Under the pieces are notes generated by a model, which was not told the origin of the DNA, did not search any database, and worked only from the letters and a program-made list of their open reading frames with translations. A stretch of 64,000 nt of DNA from AVCC01 sp041736255 (GTDB taxonomy: Bacteria > Pseudomonadota > Gammaproteobacteria > Burkholderiales > Burkholderiaceae_D). The stretch spans positions 1 through 64,000 of the forward strand of contig JBGSTZ010000111.1 in NCBI GenBank assembly GCA_041736255.1. Reading direction: 5' to 3'. The position numbers and the translations under genes were made by a program. How positions within the stretch are numbered: the first letter of the stretch is position 1; every line of letters begins with the position of its first letter. Below, piece by piece: positions 7,494 to 15,523 of this stretch.

Positions 7494-8111
7494 TCACCTT
7501 CTTTTCATGCGTTGGACGATGCTGTCGACCGTAATCACCTTCAGCTCAAATCTCCGCGCCAGCGCAAACAGCGCAACTTCCCGCGCCATGTCCCCCGCCT
7601 CATCCAGGATTTCCAGGTCAACTGCCACCGGCGGCGTGAATCCTGCCAAAGCCATCAAGGCCACACCGGCCTCGGTATGCCCGCGCCTGACAGCAAGCCC
7701 ACCCGGGTGGGCCTCGATGGGCACCACATGGCCGGGACGCACAAAATCCTCCGCACGGGTCGACGCCTGGCCGAGCAGATTGACCGTCAGCGCGCGGTCT
7801 GCGGCCGAGCTGCCCGAGCCGCCCGTGCAAGCATCCACCGCCACCCGGAACTGGGTCTGGTTGAAGGAGTCGTTTTGCGCTCCCATCGGTTCGATGCCGA
7901 GTTGGTCACACCAACCGAACGGCGTAAACACCGCAACAAATGCTCCGCGGCCGTGGGTCACCATGAAATTGATGGTCTGTGGCGTCATCAGGCTTGCTGC
8001 ACCAATCAAATCGCCCTCGTATTCGCGGTCGTGGTCATCGAGCACGATCACCAGCTTGCCGGCACGCAGGTCGGCCAGCGCTGTGTCAATTGAATCAAAG
8101 GTGTAGGTCAT
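7494..8111 (-). CDS. Diverged RibB-like 3,4-dihydroxy-2-butanone-4-phosphate synthase paralogue
   Basis: A 205-aa stand-alone RibB-fold protein. Orthodox RibB converts ribulose 5-phosphate to L-3,4-dihydroxy-2-butanone 4-phosphate plus formate for riboflavin. Conserved here are the acidic loop R-E-Y-E-G-D (29-34), P-G-H (His128), R-G-H-T-E-A (His145, Glu147) and Glu167. Changed are Asn to Tyr in that loop, loss of the Cys after T-H-G-R-G, and replacement of the substrate loop G-V-T-T-G-x-S-A-A-D-R by G-G-S-G-S-S-A-A-D-R. It lies inside the S-layer locus, 17 bases after the LicD-like gene, with no other rib gene nearby. I infer a related ribulose-5-phosphate reaction serving surface modification, though a functional RibB is not excluded. 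Confidence 0.75.
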   Translation of the reverse strand: MTYTFDSIDTALADLRAGKLVIVLDDHDREYEGDLIGAASLMTPQTINFMVTHGRGAFVAVFTPFGWCDQLGIEPMGAQNDSFNQTQFRVAVDACTGGSGSSAADRALTVNLLGQASTRAEDFVRPGHVVPIEAHPGGLAVRRGHTEAGVALMALAGFTPPVAVDLEILDEAGDMAREVALFALARRFELKVITVDSIVQRMKRR

Positions 8112-8128
8112 TGTTGTTTTTTCTGAGT

Positions 8129-9535
8129 TTAAACGGCTTGCACCGACTTTGTCGTTACCTGAACAGCCTCAAGATGCGCTGCAACTTGCTGCAGCAGCAC
8201 ATCGTCTGTCAGGCGGCGCAGGCTGTGGCGTGTGATGGCAAGGGCTTTCTTGAAGTGACCGCTCTGCCAGCGCTCCAAAATCCGTGAGAAAGCGTAGCAC
8301 TGAGTGAGTAGCGCAAAGCCGCGCAGGTTGTGGGCGGCAATGGTGGTATCAAAATCCGGGTCGGGCACGCGCCAGTCGCCATAGAGCGTTTCCAGCCAGG
8401 CGAGTGGGCTGTCGAGCGCCCAGATCCATCCTTCCGGGCGACGCACCTGATGCAGCGATAACGGTGATGGGAACTCAGTGATGCGTTGCCAGGCCCAAGG
8501 CTGGCCGGCTTGCCAGAAGCCGCCGATGACCTTGCCGGTACCGTCCTCCAGAGCAATGCCGCACAGGTCCAGCACCATGCCGGATTCCCGATGCCGGAAG
8601 TTGCGCGGATTCACCATCCGCATCGGATTTGGTTCTTCTACCCAGCCGTGTGCCAGCAAGCAGGCGCAAGCTGCTGCCATCTCGGAAAACGGCAAGGCAA
8701 AATCCATATCCTTGTCGAAGGCCAGCAGCGTCCCTTCCCGCTCCAGTCCGAGCAGGGTGCCGGCGGTGGCAAACGCATGCACCCCGGCTTGAGCAAGCAG
8801 CGCCAGCGTGCGCCACAGCAGCGCTTCGTTATCGGGCAGGTCAAAACGCGGCACAACAGGCGGCACAGCCGCAGCCGTATTGCACTGCAGCCGTAGCGCC
8901 AGCGCACGACGGAAGTGCGCAACGGCCTCGGGTAACGCACCATGCTGCATCAACACCTGTGCCAGACCAGCCTGCGTTGTCGGTACATCCGCATCCAGGG
9001 ACAGCGCCCGGCGGTAGGCTTGACCGGCTTCATCGAGCTTACCTTGGGCTTGCAGCACCGCTCCGAGTAGCGCGAACGTCTCAGCATGGTCAGGCTGGTA
9101 ACGCAGTGCTTGGCGGGCGTGCGCCTCGCTGTGCCCGAACTGATTGAGCGCGCAATAACAGTCGGCCAGACCCACCCAAGCCATCGCATATTCTGGGGCC
9201 AGCGCCAGTGCTGCGTGATATTGCACCATGGCTTCCGGCAGATGTCCGGCCTGCTGCAGCACACAACCGAAGTTGCAGCGCGCTTCCACGTCGTTGGGCA
9301 GGCAGGCCACTGCGTGCTGCATTGCCGTCAGGGCTTCGACCGTCTGCCCCTGCAAGTGACGTATTGCACCGAGCACCTTCCAGCTAAAGCCGTGATCCGG
9401 CCATCTGTTAATGAGAGTACAGGCAGCGTCTGCCGCCTGTGGCAACTGCCCTGCAGAAAAATGCGCGAGGATCGCATCCATAGCAGCGGCATCCGGCGCA
9501 CACAGCGTAACGGTATCGGAGTTGTTTTTATGCAT
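8129..9535 (-). CDS. TPR / LicD-like (fukutin-type) phosphotransferase fusion
   Basis: A 468-aa protein with two parts. Residues about 20-215 form five or six TPR units (for example P-D-H-A-E-T-F-A-L-L-G-A-V-L-Q-A-Q-G-K at 148-166). Residues about 235-420 resemble LicD/fukutin nucleotidyltransferase-fold enzymes: A-G-T-L-L-G-L-E-R-E-G (258-268) followed by F-D-K-D-M-D-F (273-279), whose Asp residues bind metal. LicD proteins move phosphocholine, and fukutin moves ribitol phosphate, from CDP donors onto glycans. The start has AGAGGAG nine bases upstream. The gene sits between the SapC fusion and the RibB/cytidylyltransferase pair, so it probably attaches a phospho-alcohol to the S-layer glycan, with the TPR part docking the acceptor (inference). 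Confidence 0.8.
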   Translation of the reverse strand: MHKNNSDTVTLCAPDAAAMDAILAHFSAGQLPQAADAACTLINRWPDHGFSWKVLGAIRHLQGQTVEALTAMQHAVACLPNDVEARCNFGCVLQQAGHLPEAMVQYHAALALAPEYAMAWVGLADCYCALNQFGHSEAHARQALRYQPDHAETFALLGAVLQAQGKLDEAGQAYRRALSLDADVPTTQAGLAQVLMQHGALPEAVAHFRRALALRLQCNTAAAVPPVVPRFDLPDNEALLWRTLALLAQAGVHAFATAGTLLGLEREGTLLAFDKDMDFALPFSEMAAACACLLAHGWVEEPNPMRMVNPRNFRHRESGMVLDLCGIALEDGTGKVIGGFWQAGQPWAWQRITEFPSPLSLHQVRRPEGWIWALDSPLAWLETLYGDWRVPDPDFDTTIAAHNLRGFALLTQCYAFSRILERWQSGHFKKALAITRHSLRRLTDDVLLQQVAAHLEAVQVTTKSVQAV

Positions 9536-9586
9536 GAAGCTACGCTCCTCTAATTTGGCGCGGGGCTTGTATCGTTTTTGATCTGG

Positions 9587-9618
9587 CAGTCTGTCAGTCT
9601 GTCATTCAGTCATTCAGT
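9587..9618. repeat. Short tandem repeat, four 8-bp units
   Basis: Two CAGTCTGT units are followed by two CATTCAGT units in the gap between the SapC fusion and the TPR/LicD gene. Unit number could vary by slippage and change the spacing between the genes. Confidence 0.6.
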
Positions 9619-9655
9619 TGCCAATGCTAAAGAGATATTTTGAAATTCAATTGCG

Positions 9656-11572
9656 CTATTCAAACTTCAAAATCTTATTGAATGCCTTCATTTTCGATTC
9701 AAACAAGACAGGGTCGTATATTGAGTACCTGTAATGCCTGTCAAAATCCAATAAATGCAGCAGGACCTCTTTACTCCTGTCCGCCCCTGCATTCAAAAGT
9801 TTTGCCGCATGATCTGGAAAGTACTCCACCTCCCAGCAATCAATGTCATCGCAACTGACGGTGTCGCTTCCCATTGCATCGTCGGCCTCACCATCTGTCA
9901 GAAATGCCTTAAATGGAACAGCAAAATCACGTCCGAACCATCTGGCATACGGCACCCATTTATTCGGACGTGGGTCTGCCTCAAACAAAAAATAATCCCC
10001 GCTCGATGTTTCTTGGATGATAGATACATTCGCAAAGCCATGCAAAAGCGCACTTTGCCCAAGCTTTCTAAGGATATCTCCGATTTTTTCGTCGTTTGGA
10101 AGGTAGCGCCTTTGGGTTGTCGGCCCTAATGTCGGCTCTATATCCAGGGAACAGGCATATTGCAGCAATTTCCCATTTTTGAAGAGCGCCTCGACACCTA
10201 ACAGTTCTCCGGCGATGAACTGCTGGACAAGGAGCGGCTCAGAATAATCGTAGTTATCCATGAATTCGTAGTAAGCCGACTCTTCCTTGAAGATCCGGAC
10301 ACCTGCGCCGCCATTGGAGTAATTTTCCTTGACCACGATGGGCAAACCAAGTGACTGCAAGGCTTCTGGTGCCTCGTCCTTTTGATGCACGCTTACAAAT
10401 TGCGGGCTGGGGATGCCATGGTTACGGCAATGCTCGGCAAATCCTACTTTATTGAGTATCGGCAACGCTGATGCATTAAGGATTGGCAATATGTGCCATA
10501 AGGCGACAATTTTTTCTCTATAGATTTTCCATAGAATCGGGTCGTCGCCGATCAGGATATGCTGGTAGACGTTATTGCCTGCCAACTTCAGCAACACAGC
10601 GATCAACGTATCCATCGAATCGCCTGAATCAATCCACCGGTCATAAAAGCTGTTCTTTATGGCCCAGTTATCGCTCGGGTACAATACATCAACCTGGAAT
10701 CCGGCTTGTTTGACCAGATAAGGCATCTCAGTTAGGGTGCTCCAGTCAAACGTCACCAGCAGCACTTTAGGGGCCGATGGCGGGGCTGTAATTATTTCAG
10801 TTGCTGGCAGCTCCAGGCCGAGTTCGCTGCCCGGCGCGATGCTCTGTACCACCTGCAGCTGCGCAGCGGCTTTGGCGAGAGTTTCTGCCAACTCCCCCAA
10901 CAGCGGCAAATGCTGCATCGACAGCAACTGGCAATAGGCTAGCGACAAGGCACCAGCTTGGCGGACTTCGTGCAGGGCTTCGGGTGTCAGTTGATTCAGT
11001 GCTGTTTCGTCTACCTTGAACAACCCCGTGACCTCCTGCTGTGCACCGGCATCGGTCTTCAAATTCACCGACCACGGGCGAATCAGCCTATGTTTTTGCA
11101 GGACAGCACAGGCTGCCACCGTAGCACAACGGTTTTGTTCAATCTGACTGAGGGTGTTCAATACTTCCTGCAGCGCCGGGGATGGCTGGCCATCATTGGC
11201 GAAGAAGCGCTTTCCTGTTGGCCCGCCAGTGACGAGGCCACTTTCTTCATCCATGCACAGCACCTGTTGTCCAGGCTCTGAGTTTACCAGCCGGAACGGG
11301 TATGTCAGCAAAGCAGTCGGGATGTATTTACCAATCCAGCGACCATCCGGTGCCACGAACAGGTTCCGTCCCGGTTGCAAGCCCAGCACAGCTACGGGGA
11401 CAAAGCCGTCATCCCGTTCGATGAAAGCAATCGGCAGAACCATCGCCGCTTTGGGCAGTTCGGCGGCGGCCAGCGCAACGACCGCGTCGGCAGCAGCAAA
11501 CGCATAATCCGAAGAATGTTGCCAGCGCTGGTGGGCGTGGCGTTCGCGGGAGATTGCCTGGAAGTTTGACAT
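9656..11572 (-). CDS. SapC / ATP-grasp fusion protein
   Basis: A 638-aa cytoplasmic protein. Residues 1 to about 230 match the SapC family linked to surface-layer loci (A-M-V-L-P-I-A-F-I-E-R, then Y-I-P-T-A-L-L-T-Y-P-F-R-L). From about 265 a separate domain begins, with a pre-ATP-grasp Rossmann segment and then ATP-grasp signatures: V-V-K-E-N-Y-S-N-G-G-A-G (Lys415, glycine loop) and F-E-A-D-P-R-P-N-K-W (Glu531, Asn537; metal site). ATP-grasp enzymes ligate carboxylates to amines or thiols through acyl-phosphates. The ATG at 11572 has AGAGG six bases upstream and is preferred over an upstream start at 11605. It directly follows the S-layer genes. The substrate is unknown; I suspect a ligase acting on the S-layer or its glycan. 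Confidence 0.85.
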   Translation of the reverse strand: MSNFQAISRERHAHQRWQHSSDYAFAAADAVVALAAAELPKAAMVLPIAFIERDDGFVPVAVLGLQPGRNLFVAPDGRWIGKYIPTALLTYPFRLVNSEPGQQVLCMDEESGLVTGGPTGKRFFANDGQPSPALQEVLNTLSQIEQNRCATVAACAVLQKHRLIRPWSVNLKTDAGAQQEVTGLFKVDETALNQLTPEALHEVRQAGALSLAYCQLLSMQHLPLLGELAETLAKAAAQLQVVQSIAPGSELGLELPATEIITAPPSAPKVLLVTFDWSTLTEMPYLVKQAGFQVDVLYPSDNWAIKNSFYDRWIDSGDSMDTLIAVLLKLAGNNVYQHILIGDDPILWKIYREKIVALWHILPILNASALPILNKVGFAEHCRNHGIPSPQFVSVHQKDEAPEALQSLGLPIVVKENYSNGGAGVRIFKEESAYYEFMDNYDYSEPLLVQQFIAGELLGVEALFKNGKLLQYACSLDIEPTLGPTTQRRYLPNDEKIGDILRKLGQSALLHGFANVSIIQETSSGDYFLFEADPRPNKWVPYARWFGRDFAVPFKAFLTDGEADDAMGSDTVSCDDIDCWEVEYFPDHAAKLLNAGADRSKEVLLHLLDFDRHYRYSIYDPVLFESKMKAFNKILKFE

Positions 11573-11621
11573 AGACATCCTCTGGGGAATTTTTTCTGAA
11601 CACACTCGTAGAATGCGCTAA

Positions 11622-11656
11622 GAAAAAACCCCATTGCCTTGTGAGCGATGGGGTTC
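11622..11656 (-). terminator. Intrinsic terminator after the S-layer genes
   Basis: On the minus strand AACCCCAT pairs with ATGGGGTT across a 13-base middle and runs into TTTTTTC. A second small hairpin (CCCTCAG/CTGAGGG, 11671-11689) precedes it. It lies 70 bases after the 1237-aa gene and 50 bases before the SapC fusion start. It probably ends or attenuates most S-layer transcripts and sets lower expression of the downstream modification genes. Confidence 0.75.
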
Positions 11657-11728
11657 TTTGGGTTATTACACCCTCAGCGAACTGAGGGCTAGGGGCTTAC
11701 CGAGTAATCGGCGATGGCCCTCCCTAAC

Positions 11729-14700
11729 TTATACTACTGTCAAGTCAGCAGCAGCGAAGGCCGTGTTACCAACCAGTTTGATGACTATGTCGCCAGCGCC
11801 GAAACCATCGGTAGAGTCATTGATCACCAAGTAAGTGCCAGCGGCTGCGCCAGTCGTGTAAACAACTTCACGTGCAACGATACCACCAGCTAATGCCGTG
11901 GAAGCAGCAAACGCATGACCGGCGGAGTTATCCAAACCGGTAGCGGTACCAAGTGCTGTAAACACAGCAGCCAAATCAGCAACTGAAGTGGCATCAGTAA
12001 CTGCAGCCAGCATCGTTGCAGCTGACGAAGTACCGGCAACCAAATTCAAACCAAGTAACGAGCCAGCCAGATAAGCGCCGGTGACAACAGTTGCATCACC
12101 AGATTGCAACTGGATTGTATCAGCGCCGGAAACGAAACCAGTTATGGTATCCATGTTCGCTGCGCCACCAACGTTTGCACCAGCAGCAGCCGAAGCACCG
12201 TAGATCAGCGTATCACGCACACCGGCTACATGAGCACCCAGAGTGATGATGTCAGCACCAGCGCCACTAGTAATGATGTTGCCACCCGTACCGACAGTGA
12301 TGGTGTCAACTGCTGCGCCACCTGTGATGGTGTTGTAGCCGTTACCAACCGTGATGATGTCAGCACCGCCGTTGCCGGTGATAGTGCTGTTGCCGTTACC
12401 CGATGTAATAGTATCTGCTTGCACGCTGCCGTTGAGGGTATTGTTGCCATTGCCGGCAATTATTACACCAGCCAATGTGCCCAGCGTCAGATCGGAAGCT
12501 GCTGTATCGCTGCCGACAATCTTCAGACCATTTGCAGTTGAACCGGCAGCAGTAACAGTGACCGCTCCAGTAGCCAAGTGTGCATCAATGACGGAATTAA
12601 CGTTCAATGCGATGGCACCCGTGGTGATTCCAACAGTACCGGCGCCACCCAAAACATTGACGTTGGTAAATGCCAAAGCACCACCCAAGGCCAAAGTTAC
12701 GTTATCGGTTGCCGTCAGATTGATGGTTTCAACACCAGTCAATGTCAAGGCACCCAGAGCAATCGTAGACATTGCTGCAACACCATCATTGGCGTCGATG
12801 CTGACCACGTCCAATTGACCAACAGTCGAAGCACCTGTCACACCGAGTGCGGTCACACCAGTATTCATCACAGTGACATGCGCCGCTTGGGTTGCGTTCA
12901 GGCCAGTGATAGACGCTGAACCGGACGTAACCACCGATGTGAAGGCCGATTTTGTGAACAGTGATGCATCCACAGCCGCGCCAGTAGTTTGCAGGACTTC
13001 AAAGCCAGTGAACAAGGCGGAAGGCGCTGTTGCTGAGTTTGCTGCATTGGTGATGACCAGCTTGTCGGCGATACCTGTACCAGCAGTCACAGCCTTAGTT
13101 TGTGCAGCAGCACCGGTTGTAATGGTGTTAACACCATTGCCGCCCGTGTATGTTTGGCCAGCAGCTATGGTCACTGTGTTGTTACCAGTTGATCCCGTTG
13201 CAGTGATTACAGCAGCAGCAGCCAAACCAGTTGCCAGACCTGCATCAGTGAAATTACCTGCGCCGCTGATATTCAGTGCGGTTGCAGCAGTAGCCGCTAA
13301 CGTAACTGCGTTTGCGGTACCGTTGCTGATGACGTTCACTGTGGTAGCAGCCGCGTCCGTAATCGTGCCAGCAGTTGTGTTGGTCAGCGTCAGGTTTTCT
13401 GTATGACCAACTGTTGCATTATTGATAACTACGGCATTGACGCCATTGGACACCGAGACGTTTGTCAGCGCTTTACCAGTCAAGGTTGCAGCACCGGCAT
13501 TGTCCAGCATTACTGTTGTCAGTGTGTTGGACAAAGTAGATGCATCAGTAATCCGAACGCTGAGGGCGCCAGTAGCAGTGTAATTGCCGGAGACTGTGGC
13601 GCTGGTTAGTGCGACATTGGCAATGTCGGTCACGGTGTAAGCAGCGGCACCTGTGTCAGCAGTAACGAGCGCAGCAGGGGCTACTTTGGCAGCTGTAGCA
13701 GTTGCCAGTGTCGCAGCAGTAGCTACTTCTGCAGCGGTGGCAGCGGTCAGGATTGGAGTTTCCAGTGCCAGTGCAGCAGCTTTGGCGGCAGCGAGGGCAG
13801 TAGCAGGAACAGCCGAGCTAGCCAAACCGGTTGCAAATGATGAGTCAATTGCCACTTTTTGTGCCAGAGTAATAGCTTTTGCGTTCAAAGCTACCAGCGT
13901 AGCAGCGAAAACTGTAGCAGGGTTGGCAGTGCCAGCAGCAACGGCAGTGTTCATCACGCCGAGAGCGGTTACCACAGCGGCGGCGGCTGTTTCGGCAGCG
14001 TTAGCAGCTGTTTCAGCCGCAGTTGCTGCTGTACTGGCGGCGACGTGCGCCAATTGATCAGCCTTAGTTACTGCACTAACAATCGATGCGTTTAGCGATG
14101 TGCCGCCGGCTGTGATGTTGCCTTTTGCAGCGACGGTGATATCACCAGTTGCCTTGTTGACTTGGGTCACTGTGACAGAACCACCAGCGAGGTTGCTGGT
14201 TACATTGACGGCACCGGCAGCGTCAGCGACGGTGGTGTCACCCGCCGTGCCGTGCACAACTGTCACGTTCTTACCGCCCGTGATAGAAGACGTATTGATA
14301 GATGACAATTCATTGACGTCAGTGGTTGCAGCTGCTGTAATAACTGATGCAGCGCCAGAAATGACGTTCAATGTTTGAATATCTGTAAACGCCGACATGT
14401 TGGCGGTTACAGCAAGGCTGCCAACCAGTTTGACAGTTTCAACATTCTTGATAGAAGCACCTGCTGGGACGCCAGTAATTACAGCAGCTTGTGCGATGGT
14501 CAATGTGTCGTTGCCGGCACCGCCATCAATGGCATCTACAGCCGACCAAGTCGCTGTACCTGTAGCCGTATCCGCTGCCACGATTGTATCGTTACCAGCA
14601 GTACCAACGACTGTATCCACACCAGCAGTGAGCGTGAAAGTCTGACCCGCGCCAACGCTACCATCCAGAATGGTCACGTCAGTGGTACCGACAGCCACGC

Positions 14701-15442
14701 CGCCAACTGTGGCCGTTACGCTATAGGTTTCGCTCAGTTCGGTGCCGTCATCGCCGATTGCCGTAACTGCATGGGTTGCAGTGGTCTCACCAGCCTTGAT
14801 CACAACCTTCACAGCGTTGAACGAACCAGCGCCAAAGTCATTAAGTTGCGCCGTTCCAAGAGCCAACTGGAAAGTGACTTCCGTATCGACGGTAACTGCT
14901 TCGGAAGCAGTCACGGTGAAGGTGTTGGCTCCGCCTTCGTTAATGCTGTCCGCACCTGAAAGGGTGTACGTGATCGGAGTCACGGGCGGAACTACTACTC
15001 CACCGCCAGTAACGCTGCCGTCAGAGTTCACAACCGCGTTGGTCGCACCAGCAACTGCTGAGGCATTAGCCGCAGGAACCGTTGCGCCAAGGACTGTCGC
15101 AAAATTAGTGTAGGTTTGGTTGGGTGTCGTAGCAATGTCGTCTGCAGAGGCGTTAGCGCCCAGGTCGTATACGAAGTTGCTGGCACCGGTGATTTGAATT
15201 TTGGCGCCGTTGGAAAGTGTTAGCTGCACTGCGTTAGCATAAAACAGGCTGGAAGCAATGGTCAAGCCGTCTGCCAGCTGGATCTTGTTGGCGCCTTCGG
15301 TGTCGGTGATCGCAATTACTGCGTCAGCCGGGATCAAGGCAGAAATAAGGTAAGTGTCATCACCCTGACCACCACGGTAGTCAACGCCATTGGCGGTTGG
15401 GGCGATGAAGTCGTTGGAATTTGTTCCTGCAAATGTAGCCAT
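11729..15442 (-). CDS. Large RTX-type S-layer-like surface protein, 1237 aa
   Basis: A secreted surface protein with no Cys seen, rich in Ala, Thr, Gly, Val and Asp, and with few basic residues. The layout is an N-terminal RTX-like segment (G-G-Q-G-D-D-T-Y), a Calx-beta-like domain at about 155-260, G-G-A-G-N-D-T-L at about 305, long beta-rich stretches and an unusual Ala-rich helical insert at about 455-600. RTX-like nonapeptides lie near 1010-1070 (T-I-T-G-N-G-G-A-D-I-I-T-V-G), followed by a C-terminal block of the kind seen in type I secreted proteins (Y-L-V-I-N-D-S-T-D-G-F-G). No Sec signal is present. Ca2+ binding and type I export are expected, but no T1SS genes are in the window. It follows the other S-layer gene by 81 bases and should share its transcript. 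Confidence 0.85.
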   Translation of the reverse strand: MATFAGTNSNDFIAPTANGVDYRGGQGDDTYLISALIPADAVIAITDTEGANKIQLADGLTIASSLFYANAVQLTLSNGAKIQITGASNFVYDLGANASADDIATTPNQTYTNFATVLGATVPAANASAVAGATNAVVNSDGSVTGGGVVVPPVTPITYTLSGADSINEGGANTFTVTASEAVTVDTEVTFQLALGTAQLNDFGAGSFNAVKVVIKAGETTATHAVTAIGDDGTELSETYSVTATVGGVAVGTTDVTILDGSVGAGQTFTLTAGVDTVVGTAGNDTIVAADTATGTATWSAVDAIDGGAGNDTLTIAQAAVITGVPAGASIKNVETVKLVGSLAVTANMSAFTDIQTLNVISGAASVITAAATTDVNELSSINTSSITGGKNVTVVHGTAGDTTVADAAGAVNVTSNLAGGSVTVTQVNKATGDITVAAKGNITAGGTSLNASIVSAVTKADQLAHVAASTAATAAETAANAAETAAAAVVTALGVMNTAVAAGTANPATVFAATLVALNAKAITLAQKVAIDSSFATGLASSAVPATALAAAKAAALALETPILTAATAAEVATAATLATATAAKVAPAALVTADTGAAAYTVTDIANVALTSATVSGNYTATGALSVRITDASTLSNTLTTVMLDNAGAATLTGKALTNVSVSNGVNAVVINNATVGHTENLTLTNTTAGTITDAAATTVNVISNGTANAVTLAATAATALNISGAGNFTDAGLATGLAAAAVITATGSTGNNTVTIAAGQTYTGGNGVNTITTGAAAQTKAVTAGTGIADKLVITNAANSATAPSALFTGFEVLQTTGAAVDASLFTKSAFTSVVTSGSASITGLNATQAAHVTVMNTGVTALGVTGASTVGQLDVVSIDANDGVAAMSTIALGALTLTGVETINLTATDNVTLALGGALAFTNVNVLGGAGTVGITTGAIALNVNSVIDAHLATGAVTVTAAGSTANGLKIVGSDTAASDLTLGTLAGVIIAGNGNNTLNGSVQADTITSGNGNSTITGNGGADIITVGNGYNTITGGAAVDTITVGTGGNIITSGAGADIITLGAHVAGVRDTLIYGASAAAGANVGGAANMDTITGFVSGADTIQLQSGDATVVTGAYLAGSLLGLNLVAGTSSAATMLAAVTDATSVADLAAVFTALGTATGLDNSAGHAFAASTALAGGIVAREVVYTTGAAAGTYLVINDSTDGFGAGDIVIKLVGNTAFAAADLTVV

Positions 15443-15503
15443 TGTATTTTCCTGGTAAAAATAAAAATGAAAATGGCACTGCGGCCGGCATTAACTAGGC
15501 TGC

Positions 15504-15518
15504 AGCGCCATTGGCGCT
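15504..15518 (-). promoter_or_regulatory. Hairpin between the two S-layer genes
   Basis: AGCGCC and GGCGCT enclose a 3-base loop in the 81-base gap. No T run follows, so it is not a classical terminator. It could stabilise or process the upstream mRNA and so tune the ratio of the two proteins. Confidence 0.4.
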
Positions 15519-15523
15519 AGTAA

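Noticed and set aside
9587..9618. CRISPR-like array
   Set aside because: Units are 8 bp with no spacers; it is a microsatellite-type tandem repeat.
12104..15113. Several long plus-strand open frames (up to 194 codons) opposite the 1237-aa S-layer gene
   Set aside because: They follow the strongly biased Ala/Thr/Val codon use of the minus-strand gene, have Cys/Ser-rich or Val/Ala low-complexity products and no ribosome sites. They are shadows.
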